Assembly (NCBI GenBank): GCA_019828595.1
Contig: JAHQRK010000006.1
Location: 310,001-374,000, forward strand
Length of the DNA: 64,000 bases
Origin: Aphanomyces cochlioides
Taxonomy: Eukaryota > Oomycota > Saprolegniomycetes > Saprolegniales > Verrucalvaceae
Reading direction: 5' to 3'
Within the stretch, counting starts at the first letter, position 1. Every line of letters starts with the position of its first letter. The notes under the pieces are model-generated. The model did no database searches. It saw only the letters and a program-made list of their open reading frames with translations, and had not been told where the DNA came from. A program made the position numbers and the translations under genes. This document shows positions 42,131-50,902 of this stretch, piece by piece.

Positions 42131-43252
42131 TCATTTTGGCGAGACAGGTTGTGTTTCTTGCGCGAGACGCATGGGACGCACATCGTCGATCACTGACGAC
42201 CGAGAGCGCAGCACCCATTTCTTTTGGCCCCAGAGATGCAAGGCGCGCTGACGCTGGCCGGCCAAACCCCACATGGCGCACATATCAATGAACCCTTTCG
42301 TGGGATTGAACTGCCAAGGATGCTCACTCGCGGCGTAGTCTTGAGGAAACTGGTGATGCCAGTTTTGCCATCCATCGCCGAGCGTCACAAAGGACACGAC
42401 TGGAGAATCACAGGCGCAAACGGATGGATTGTATGGTCTTGAGCCATAGAATGTGCTGTTGGGTAGCCAAGTCGCATGCATGGCGAGGACGTGGCGAAGA
42501 CAACCCGCGACGAGGAACGCAACAAAAGCATCTTCGTCCCATACAAGAGGAGCGACAACTGCGGGCAGTCCAAAGCACAAGAGAGGATTGAGTGCATTGG
42601 AAAATCGGTCTTGAAAGTCGACAACCCAGTCCTGGAGTAAGTCGTCGCTCGGGATCTTGGCAAGAGCAGCGAGGATGTCAGGTGATGGATGCAAAAGTCG
42701 CCAGCCCATGTGAGCATGGAAAGCTCCGCGGTGGATATTATGAGGATCCAAGTCGGTTTCGGCATATCGATGGTGCATTCGATGCCATCGACTCCACTCG
42801 AAGATCGAGCCTTGATGTGCAATCGAGTTCCAGAGCATAAGCACGAAGCGGACAAAGCCGTGAGCCTTATAGCTCTTGTGTGCCCATAGTCGATGTGCGC
42901 CCGCCGTGATGCCAAGGACGGACATGTGATAGAGTGCGCCGGCAAAGACCCATGTCTGCCACTTGCACGTCGGGATGTGCATGAGTGCAAGCAATGCCAG
43001 CGCGTGGACAATGGCCATGTACGCGACGGCAGCCAGGTCAATTTGAGACACGAGGGCCACGATTTGATGAAACGATGTGAGTTTGGTCATCGTCTTGAGT
43101 CGAGAAATGTAAAATTGACCGGCTTCCGATGCCACCAAGCGACTTGCCAAGTTGGAAGCAGAAAGAGGAATCATCGCTACCATGTGGATGATGTCAAGCG
43201 CCGACGTCCCACTTGTACTGCACAATCGCATAAACGAACGGAACACGCGCAT
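42131..43252 (-). CDS. acyl-CoA delta-9-type desaturase, divergent iron ligands
   Basis: This is a single-exon membrane-bound fatty acyl-CoA desaturase of 373 aa, an ER enzyme using two iron ions to introduce a double bond. Hydrophobic segments flank the first box. Box 1 is HRLWAHKSY and box 2 HRMHHRYAETDLDPHN, both canonical. Box 3 reads GDGWQNWHHQFPQDY, so the first His of the usual HNxHH is Gln. The internal NxxxH-type motif (NSxxHxxGxRPY in animal enzymes) reads NSTFYGSRPYNP, without its His. Both lost positions are metal ligands in known structures, so activity or metal content may differ. No C-terminal cytochrome b5 domain is present. The start at 43252 is the first ATG; later ones are possible. 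Confidence 0.85.
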   Translation of the reverse strand: MRVFRSFMRLCSTSGTSALDIIHMVAMIPLSASNLASRLVASEAGQFYISRLKTMTKLTSFHQIVALVSQIDLAAVAYMAIVHALALLALMHIPTCKWQTWVFAGALYHMSVLGITAGAHRLWAHKSYKAHGFVRFVLMLWNSIAHQGSIFEWSRWHRMHHRYAETDLDPHNIHRGAFHAHMGWRLLHPSPDILAALAKIPSDDLLQDWVVDFQDRFSNALNPLLCFGLPAVVAPLVWDEDAFVAFLVAGCLRHVLAMHATWLPNSTFYGSRPYNPSVCACDSPVVSFVTLGDGWQNWHHQFPQDYAASEHPWQFNPTKGFIDMCAMWGLAGQRQRALHLWGQKKWVLRSRSSVIDDVRPMRLAQETQPVSPK

Positions 43253-44732
43253 CGGTGGGTTGAAGTTGATTTAACCCGACTGGGTGCCTCCATCTCTATA
43301 AAAAGCCATGTAACGGTTTGTCACAAGAGAAGACATCAAGGCGTCAAAGGAACAACCCTCTCTCTCCCCTCATCCATTGTACATGGAGATTCATGGCCAC
43401 GGCGACAACTCGATTCAACCATGGCGAGAGAATCTCATTCGTATCTTATCCATATAAAGACTCCAACTCGACGGTCGTCAGAAGCTGTCCAGAGGACGAT
43501 TAGCAGCTTCATGGGAGACATCGCAGCCTTCACTGTCATAAATACAAGCTTGGACTCTCGTGTTCAGTCCAACAAAGTTATATACGTCGATGGGACGTTC
43601 AAGGAAATATGATGCATGCCATCTTGGTCGGATGACGTGAACCGGAATGTGTGATGGCATCATTGCACTTTGCAGTTTGGTTGATTGACATTCAGCCAAT
43701 CGAAGGCTATAATTTAGAAATAAAGAGATTTGATTGGACGAGAAACAATCTTTCGTGGAGATTTGGTTTCGATGACGAGTGGCAATTGACACTTTGATGA
43801 GATTGCAAATCAAGGACGAAAGTCCAATGAATTCGGAATTTTGTCAAGTGGATCTGAACGCTGTGACGTCTTCCACGATGTCATGGATGCTGCTATTGCA
43901 CGTGTTATTATCAACAGGAATGAATGGCTCCAATGGGGAGGCTGATAGTGTCTGGAATGTGTGAGTGGTCGATGTCGTCGCAGCGCTTTATCCACTGGAC
44001 GAAAGATTACAAGCCTTTCGTCCTCGCACCAGTTCTGCCTGGATGTAAGTCCAGTGCGATGGACGAGATGACATTCTTGCAAGGTGGAGCAGACAAGAAA
44101 CAACATTGCAATGAAGGAAGTTTGCAAAGACATGTGAACTGACGACGAAGGTTCTGACGTCTCCAGCCGATGATGAGATCCGACTTCGAGCGATTCTGTA
44201 CCGTGTATGATCTGGTCTTTCCGAGGAGCACTAGGCGTTATATCAGCGCCAGCATGGTATGACGGGGCTCGGTCGAGCGAAAGAAACGAGCTATTTGTGC
44301 TAGAAAAGCTCGAGACACACTCCGACACGTCGGTGTGCGGTCGACGTCATTACTCAAGGTGTGTCGGTAGCACGCGCAAGTTGGAGGAAATCTTTCCTCT
44401 GTGTTTGCCATCATTTATGCACCACAACGTCGTGTCTAGTGTCGAAAATTCTCTGTGATGATACAAAAGACCAAGCAACACGTTTGTTGGATGCAGATCT
44501 CATCGGAACGAGCAAGACGAGGAAGCATTTCGACTGTGAAGCAACTCAAATTTATCGAATCGCCGATTGTTCATGTCAAAGCGCCATATGGAGTCAATGC
44601 ATGAATGAGAAGATCAGGGCGAATTCGGATCGATTTTTGTGTCATCGATTTTTGAGACATGCAGAAGTCGCTGACGAATTATTTGTTCTCATATCCCTTG
44701 TATAATTGGCTCAAACCTTCAAAGATCAGCCA
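43253..44732. other. gene-poor region
   Basis: No confident gene was found. A TATAAAA at about 43298 on the plus strand has no gene attached. Fragmentary frames between 43478 and 44330 could be transposon debris. The left border of Harbinger element 2 probably lies in the right half of this interval, but no terminal repeat was identified. Confidence 0.3.
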
Positions 44733-45577
44733 ATGGTTAAAGAGTGTCGTCCTCCATCAATGCCAGTTCACACACGCGAACTGGTGGTATTGATGGAAGA
44801 CGGATTAGCCGACGAGAACGTGTTGCCGCCACAGCCTGTCGAGGTTGCAAATGATGTCCTCAGCAACAAAAAGTCCAAGAAGGTCATTGAGAAGACTCCC
44901 AAGACTGTATGGACGACAGAAATGGTGGCAACTTTGCTGGACAAGCGCTGCGATGATTATGGTGCAAGTTTCGAGCTACACCGAAGTGCAGCACAGCTCT
45001 CAATGCTCTGGGGAAAGGTCGCTTTGGCGATAAACACTCTTCATGGTACAAGCGTTCCTGCTTCTGCGGTGAAAAATAAATACTCGAGTCTTAAACGTGA
45101 GTACTCGTCTATTCGTCTCGCTGAAAAAGCTACTGGCAATGACGTCGTATGCTCTATCCTGCATCTTGGGAATACGTTGTTGCTGCGTTTGCCGATAAAA
45201 GGGGACTTGGACACAATGATTATGCCTACGGTTCTGCAAAAGGCGCAGCCTTAGATGACGATGAAAACGATGACTATTCAGAACTAGCTCCAACCAACGA
45301 CGCGTCGACAAAGCGTCAGGCAATAGTTTCGGCTGAGCTCGAGCGTCAACGAGCCAAACGTGTGAAGAAGCTAGACATTGGACAAAGTCTAGTCGCACTA
45401 GGACAAAGTTTGGCCGAAAGCATGAAAGACATGCACAGGATTCCCAGCGAAACAAGAGAGCGTGAAAATTCCAAATTGCTGGATGCCATCAATAAGCTTC
45501 AAGCTACGGTTGATCAGAGTGCATCGATCCAAAACGAATTGCTCAACTTTTTACGCAACAGCAATAACTCGATCTGA
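44733..45577 (+). pseudogene. Harbinger element 2: Myb/SANT-like gene, frameshifted
   Basis: This is the DNA-binding accessory protein of a second, older Harbinger element. The first frame (44733 to about 45147) has VWTTEMVATLLDKRCDDYG ... AVKNKYSSLKREYSSIRLAE and KATGNDV. The continuation, YPASWEYVVAAFADKRGLGH, and a C-terminal coiled coil lie in another frame (to 45577). The two frames adjoin at about 45147-45155 with no space for an intron, so a one-base indel is likely. It is convergent with its transposase, 16 bp between stops. Confidence 0.7.
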
Positions 45578-45593
45578 AGTCTGAATAACTCAA

Positions 45594-46378
45594 TTAGCAG
45601 TGGTCATTAAGATATATCATGATAGTTTCTCTTGTTCGTTTCGCTACACTACTGTCGACGATGTATTGCTCATTTGGAAATACGACATCCCCGCCTAGAT
45701 GCATCCACTCAAGTGGTTTCGGCTGATGGTCACTTGGTTCAGTATCGATTATCCAGTTGTGGAGGACCATAGTTGCCTCGATGACAAGCGCCATTGTTTT
45801 TGGAGATTTGTATTCGAGAGGTTTCTTGAACAATCGAAACTTATTCTTCCATAGCCCAAAGGCTTGCTCCAGAACTATTCTTGTTTTTGAGTGCAGCAAA
45901 TTTTACCGTGCTTGAGACTTGTCGTGTTGGACACAATGGAAAACGTGGTCAAAACGTGATGTAGCAATGTAAAACCAGCATCGTCAAGTATGAAACCTCC
46001 ACGAGGTATAATGCGTGATTTACCAAAGATAGAATTCCGAAATAGCATGCGATCATTCTGCGAGCCCGGCCGTAGTGAGTATGCTATAAACGTTTCCTAT
46101 CGTCGACCATCGCCATTAGATTAAATGCAGGAAAACCTTTCCTGCAATACCAACCCTCATGTCCTTGAAACGCCTTATCATAACCAAGCAACCATCAATT
46201 GCCCCGTATACGGCATGAAGTCCGGCAATCAACTCGAATCCCTCGGCTTCTCTCGAACAAGACTCAATTGATTGTGGCAGTTTGATTGTTTGGGCAAGAT
46301 GAGTGTGCTGAATGAGAAGAAGTACCTCCGTAACTCGTTAATATATATGCATTGTTGAAAAAGAAAATACCTCCATTA
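45594..46378 (-). pseudogene. Harbinger element 2: transposase, C-terminal part
   Basis: This is the minus-strand remainder of a Harbinger transposase. The block EAEGFELIAGLHAVYGAIDG (first catalytic D, about 46255-46195) is followed by frame-shifted pieces with GGFILDDAG (second D, about 45990) and VLEQAFGLWKNKFRLF (E, about 45880-45830). At least two frame changes separate them. The 5' part of the gene is found at 48747-48906, on the other side of inserted element 3. Confidence 0.7.
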
Positions 46379-46536
46379 GGGCATCTTTACCGGTACTGGC
46401 TATTCGGTAATCGGTATTTCATCGACTAGCCAATCATTGTAGAGTATGTTTCGATAGCCAGTCCAACGCCACACCGGTTTTCTTCCATTCTATTCCCTAT
46501 TTGGACACGAGGTGGTGCTCTTGGTTGATTGTTTCC

Positions 46537-47845
46537 ATGTCCGACGACAGCGATGACGATGCCATCATGGAATACTTGTTTGATGAAGATGTGGACGTTG
46601 TCCAGTATATGTGTGAGAGCGTCAACGGCTCTTCAACTAGAGAGCAAGTGGAACGAAGTCGTCGTCGACCCAACTTGGATCGAGGAATAGCCGAAGGACA
46701 CGAGAGGATTTTCAGGGATTACTTTTCCAATGCGTCAGTATACTCATACAAACAATTCGAAAGACGTTTTCGTATGCCCAGCGCGTTGTTTTGCCGTATA
46801 CTGCAAACTCTACAAAGCAATACCACGTATTTTCAACAAAAACGAGACGCCACCGGCAAACTTGGAGCGTCGTCTCTACAAAAAATGGCTGCAGCTATTC
46901 GTGTACTTGCATTTGGTGTGTCGTCAGACACCCAAGATGACTATATACGCTTGAGTGAATCAACAATTAACGAGTGCCGCCGTCAATTTTGCGCTGCTGT
47001 CGTTGATGAATTTGGAGAAATATATTTACGAGAGCCCAGTGCACGTGACATAGAAGAGTTGCTTGCTGCAGCTGAAAAACGAGGTGTACCTGGAATGCTT
47101 GGCTCTTTAGATTGCACTCATTGGCAATGGAAGAATTGCCCAACAAGTTATGCTGGTGCGTATCAAGGAAAATCGCAAGCTCCTACGATAGTACTTGAAG
47201 CAATTGCCGATCATCGTTTGTGGATTTGGCACGCATTTTTTGGAATGCCTGGCTCGCTGAACGACATAAACGTCCTCAATCGATCTCACTTGTATGATAG
47301 ATTGCTAGCTGGCAAGTCTCCTCCATGCAACTATATTTTATCTGGAACAGCACGATCAATTGGTTATGTTTTGGTCGATGGCATTTATCCTGCCTGGTCG
47401 ACGTTTGTGCAGGGATTTTCGAACAATGACAACGCAATGAAAGTACGAAATGCAGTGCAACAAAAATGACTTCATTTTCTAGGAATTCTTTACGAACTCT
47501 GTGTCAAAATATCGTAAAGACGTCGAGCGCGCCTTTGGTGTTTTAAAAGCAAAATGGCACATCCTAGCAAAGCCATGTGCATTATGGTTTTCACATGAGA
47601 TGGAACACATTATGAAGGCATGCATTATCATGCACAACATGATAATTGAGTACAATCTCAAAGCGAATCTGTACGATGATGAAGAGGTTGACGTTCAATC
47701 GCATTCACCGCAACTCTATTTTGAACCGAATGCTATCGACCGAACTACATTGCAAGATCGTTTAGCTCATGCCAACTTGCGCAATGATCTCATGCAACAT
47801 TTATGGACACTCAAAGGACAAGGATATATATTTCCATCAAGTTAA
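46537..47845 (+). CDS. PIF/Harbinger transposase, apparently intact
   Basis: This DDE_Tnp_4-type nuclease cuts and pastes the element. Two exons, 46537-47442 and 47483-47845, are joined across a 40-bp phase-0 intron (GTACGAAAT...TTTTCTAG), giving 422 aa. Without splicing, the frame would stop at 47467-47469. The start MSDDSDDDAIMEYLFDED was chosen over an ATG 36 nt upstream because acidic starts are typical. Catalytic blocks are LGSLDCTHW (first D), YVLVDGIYP (second D) and KDVERAFGVLKAKWHI (E), all intact. The family acts with its Myb-like partner at the terminal repeats. Mobility is inferred, not shown. Confidence 0.9.
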
Positions 47846-47865
47846 GTGCTCCAATGATTATCTGA

Positions 47866-48582
47866 CTAGCCAGAAGTTGAGTCGTCGTGACTTTGAGAGT
47901 ATTTTTCAATATAATTTTGCTTCATCAACTCAAACACTCTACGATTTTCATGTGGAATATCTTCAAGTGACTTCATGAGCATTTTCAACAGCATGTAGTG
48001 GCCGAATTGCTCGTTTTTTGATTCCATCGAGGCACTGATACGGCCAAGTGATGTGTTGCCATTATTCTCTTTTTTTGCGCATTTCTTGCCTTTTGGTCGC
48101 GCAGAGATCTCATTGTTCGCTCGACCTTCATCACTCAGCGACGCCCCAATGTCGAGTTCATTGTTTAGTGAGCACCGTTTTCGACTGATTGATTTGGAAG
48201 CCCACTTTGGACTTTGTTTTAATTCTTCCCAGCAATGCATGTACTTGAATTGTTTCTTGTTCGTTCGCCTTGTATATTCGGCAATTGCATCGCGCAGCAC
48301 ATTATCGGTATTTGCCCCACTTGGCAAGCTTCGGACGACAAAGTCATGACACCCCACAAACCGCTGAACCTCCTTGTTGATGTCACTGAAGTGATTCATG
48401 AGGGCGTCCGCTGTTCTTTCGGTGGTTTCCCACGGCAAATGGGAAACCCAATGATTGAATATACTTCCCCAAAATGACGCTGACGACTGATCTGTACCAA
48501 CGACAGGATCTTCGCTTATCACGATCCAAGAGCGGCACAATTGGCGATCTTCGTGCTCGCTATACGCCACACCCCTGCCCAT
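47866..48582 (-). CDS. Harbinger accessory Myb/trihelix-type DNA-binding protein
   Basis: This single-exon protein of 238 aa resembles the second gene of plant and oomycete PIF elements. YSEHEDRQLCRSWIVISEDP and VVGTDQSSASFWGSIFNHW form the Myb/trihelix start; KYMHCWEELKQSPKW is the third helix region. RPKGKKCAKKE matches the RPxGxKxAK motif of NAM-like PIF ORF1 proteins, and the C-terminus is helical. In this family the protein binds terminal DNA and brings the transposase into the nucleus. The frame is intact. Confidence 0.85.
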   Translation of the reverse strand: MGRGVAYSEHEDRQLCRSWIVISEDPVVGTDQSSASFWGSIFNHWVSHLPWETTERTADALMNHFSDINKEVQRFVGCHDFVVRSLPSGANTDNVLRDAIAEYTRRTNKKQFKYMHCWEELKQSPKWASKSISRKRCSLNNELDIGASLSDEGRANNEISARPKGKKCAKKENNGNTSLGRISASMESKNEQFGHYMLLKMLMKSLEDIPHENRRVFELMKQNYIEKYSQSHDDSTSG

Positions 48583-48746
48583 GATTCACCTTTCAAACCG
48601 AAATAGCCTGACTGGCTATTGATGTAAAGAATAGCCAGTCATCTATTTAAAATAGCGAATAGCCACACCGGTGTGGAGATTTTTGGCTATTTTCCGGATA
48701 AATCATAGGAAATAGCGAATAGAGACCACCGTTAAAGATGCTCTTA

Positions 48747-48906
48747 CATGCTCATACGCTTTGGTTTTTCCTATACCAAAGACAAGCGCGGCACAGTCAT
48801 CTCCAACGAAGTCGTTCTTGGCCTCAGCAGGAAAGGCATGGCCATCCAACAATGCCACAGTGGCAGCAGCAACAACAATTGAGCAGACAACAGGAACAAA
48901 GTCCAT
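48747..48906 (-). pseudogene. Harbinger element 2: transposase, N-terminal part
   Basis: The minus strand reads MDFVPVVCSIVVAAATVALL ... GIGKTKAYEHV up to the TTA border of element 3. The reading resumes on the far side as MEVF, then LAQTIKLPQSIE and EAEGFELIAGL. Reading across the gap restores the usual order of a Harbinger transposase, so element 3 split this gene. Upstream in-frame ATG 48984 is an alternative start. Confidence 0.6.
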
Positions 48907-48928
48907 GGGAGAAACAATGGTGAACTGC

Positions 48929-48975
48929 AAAAACCGCTCCAAACTACCTCCAGAAGGTCGTCTGGAGCGGTTTTT
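48929..48975. repeat. short hairpin near the right end of element 2
   Basis: AAAAACCGCTCCA (48929-48941) and TGGAGCGGTTTTT (48963-48975) are perfect 13-bp complements around a 21-base loop. It may be a subterminal repeat of Harbinger element 2 or a terminator-like hairpin. Confidence 0.8.
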
Positions 48976-49225
48976 CACCACCAACCATGAAAAACGATTT
49001 GATTGGCTACAATGGGAAAAATCGCTGTTTCAAAAATTGGTCTGAACACGCCCTTAATGCCTTGAAGTTCACGTTGCTTTAACTGAAGAAAGTGCGAGAT
49101 TTCATATTACAACTTTCTTGCAAAGATTATTTGTTTGCTGCAGGGGGATTTCTTCAAATTTTATGAAAATCAAAGAATTTAATTGGACAAAAATATAATT
49201 AAAGAGCCAGTCTCAATGTGAGCAA

Positions 49226-49261
49226 AATCCTAACATTTTATTTTAATAAAATGTTAGGATT
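49226..49261. repeat. perfect AT-rich palindrome (17-bp arms)
   Basis: AATCCTAACATTTTATT (49226-49242) and its exact complement (49245-49261) flank TT. No adjacent gene explains it. The surrounding 48980-49700 holds no recognised gene. Confidence 0.9.
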
Positions 49262-49703
49262 AAAAATAACAAGTTGAAACTTGTAATTTTTCAATATTAA
49301 AATAAAGAGGTTATGTCAGAATTGGAGCAATTCACACGAGCACGTAAAGAAAACATAGTTGCCTGTTGGTGACATATTATTCCACGGTCCCAGTTTGCAG
49401 TCTGTGCTTTCTAACAACTTTCACCCAGAATTTTCCTGATCAATGATAAGTGGTTGTCGAAGACGAAGACGGTTTGGATGCCAATATTCGACAACCCGGT
49501 GGTGTCCAAGTACTTGACTATTTCTTGAACGTAGATTGCATTTACTTGCGTTGATGCAGGCTCGAGAAACAATTGCAAGAGCACGAGACTACTTCTGTCA
49601 GTTGATCTTGTTCATATATACCTGTCAAAATTAATAAAAATCCTGTTTACACAGATGGGAACCCGCTGATCCAGACCACTTCAAAACTTCAGAGTGAGCT
49701 AAG

Positions 49704-50180
49704 ATGGACAAACCCATGAGGAGAACTCGCAAGCTGTACATGACAGCAGCCCAGAAAGCGAAGATCCAAACACATGTCAAGGAGAACCCAACGATGACAT
49801 TGGAGCAGCTTTGTGCTTGGGCATTCAAAACACTGCGACTGCCGACAATGCCGTCGATATCCGCCATGTCTCGAGCAATGAAAAAAGAGATTGACCAGGA
49901 CGTCTTGGCTGCCCGGCCGAACATCAAAGTGGTCAAACCCGTTGCGTCGGAAAGACTCGAGTCTGAAATGTACGAGTGGATGCAGTCATGCGATGCGAAC
50001 AGTGTCAAAGTCACATACGAGGAGATCCGGCAGCAAGCAATCAAATTGTCGGCGAGCTACGACACGACTGTCAATTTGAGATTCTCCCATGGATGGATTT
50101 GCAAGTTCCTCGCTCGGTACAAAATGCACGTCAAGGGCGAGGCGAAGAAACGCCGAATGCAAGCGAAAGCTCAAGAGTAA
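49704..50180 (+). CDS. CENP-B-type helix-turn-helix protein without nuclease domain
   Basis: This single exon of 158 aa has the two helix-turn-helix modules found at the start of pogo/Tigger transposases and CENP-B. The first is a psq-like helix set (TAAQKAKIQTHVKENPTM ... SISAMSRAMKKE); the second is a Tc5/CENP-B domain (SERLESEMYEWMQSCDAN ... RFSHGWICKFLARYKMH). The frame ends in a basic KAQE tail without any DDE nuclease part downstream. Either a domesticated DNA-binding protein or a truncated transposon gene. Frame integrity and a normal ATG favour a real product. Confidence 0.65.
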   Translation: MDKPMRRTRKLYMTAAQKAKIQTHVKENPTMTLEQLCAWAFKTLRLPTMPSISAMSRAMKKEIDQDVLAARPNIKVVKPVASERLESEMYEWMQSCDANSVKVTYEEIRQQAIKLSASYDTTVNLRFSHGWICKFLARYKMHVKGEAKKRRMQAKAQE

Positions 50181-50397
50181 AGCCAAGAAAGAGTGATTTC
50201 CACGTTCGCTAGACGTACAATCGTTGTAACTTTGTGGCCAAGACTCCTTTCGACACTTCATTCCATGGATCTTTCAAGGGAAGATAGTCACATCCATGTC
50301 ACTGTCGAGCTGAGTAACCCTTGCACCCTTCGGTAACTAAGTTAACCCCTATGGTTGTGAAACCCCAATTACTATAGTACTACTACGTAGTACATTG

Positions 50398-50424
50398 TAT
50401 CCGGATAAGGAATATTCCGGATAC
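50398..50424. promoter_or_regulatory. paired TATCCGGATA motifs upstream of POLE3
   Basis: TATCCGGATA (50398-50407) is followed 7 bp later by TTCCGGATAC (50415-50424). The second ends 25 bp before the POLE3 ATG. The same palindrome occurs upstream of PITHD1/HEI10 and, imperfectly, the LYC1-like gene. Function is inferred from recurrence. Confidence 0.45.
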
Positions 50425-50449
50425 ACGACTCAATAGTGCGAAAATCCTG

Positions 50450-50896
50450 ATGGCGCCGCCACTGGAGCATGACTTGCCGCTTGTATCTGTTACTCGTGTG
50501 GCCAAGCAGGCACTACCGGACAAAGCTGGGCTGTCAAAAGAAGCAAAAGAGACGATCCAAGAAGCTGCTGCAGTGTTTATTCTTTACTTGACTTCAGCGT
50601 ACGTGTGTTGTCCCAATTGAAATGGTGACAATGACCAACTTTATAGAGCAAGTGAAGAATGCAAAGCGAAGAAACGTCAAACGATGTCTGGCAAAGATGT
50701 GATCAAGGCTCTTCAAGACGTAGATATGTATTCCTTTGTCACGCCGGTTGAATCGTTCCTGACAGCGTCCAAAGTTACGAAAAAGCCTACCACAGCCCCT
50801 ACCAAGGACGACACAACTGGTCAAAACGATGCCGAGACACACGAGGTTGAAAATGCTATTGCGGAGGAAGACGAAGAAGAAACCAAAGACGATTGA
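50450..50896 (+). CDS. POLE3: DNA polymerase epsilon subunit 3 / CHRAC17 histone-fold protein
   Basis: This is a histone-fold subunit of DNA polymerase epsilon (yeast Dpb4) and of CHRAC-type remodellers, acting in the nucleus with a POLE4-like partner. Exons 50450-50598 and 50647-50896 (48-bp intron) encode 132 aa (human 147). MAPPLEHDLPLVSVTRVAKQ, then ALPDKAGLSKEAKETIQEAA and VFILYLTSA, correspond to the first helices of POLE3. KRQTMSGKDVIKALQDVDMY and FVTPVESFL complete the fold. The tail is acidic (AEEDEEETKDD), as in the family. The stop lies 6 bp from the stop of RPP30 on the opposite strand. Confidence 0.93.
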
Positions 50897-50902
50897 TTAC
50901 TC

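Larger units (their letters stand above)
46379..48743. mobile_element. intact PIF/Harbinger element 3 with TTA target duplication
   Basis: This 2365-bp element has terminal inverted repeats GGGCATCTTTACCGGT (46379) and, at the right end read in reverse, GAGCATCTTTAACGGT (to 48743). Both sides are flanked by TTA (46376-46378 and 48744-48746), the expected 3-bp target duplication of PIF/Harbinger. Subterminal sequences repeat a GGCTATTC/GAATAGCC motif. Inside are an intact transposase (plus) and an intact Myb/trihelix-type protein (minus), convergent with 20 bp between stop codons. It is inserted in the transposase gene of element 2. Confidence 0.9.

Noticed and set aside
42893..43612. 239-codon plus-strand frame
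   Set aside because: Overlaps the desaturase on the opposite strand and shows His/Arg/Cys-rich noise typical of antisense frames.
47440..47485. Stop codon in the element 3 transposase read as an inactivating mutation
   Set aside because: A 40-bp GT-AG intron exactly removes it and restores the conserved sequence, so the gene appears intact.
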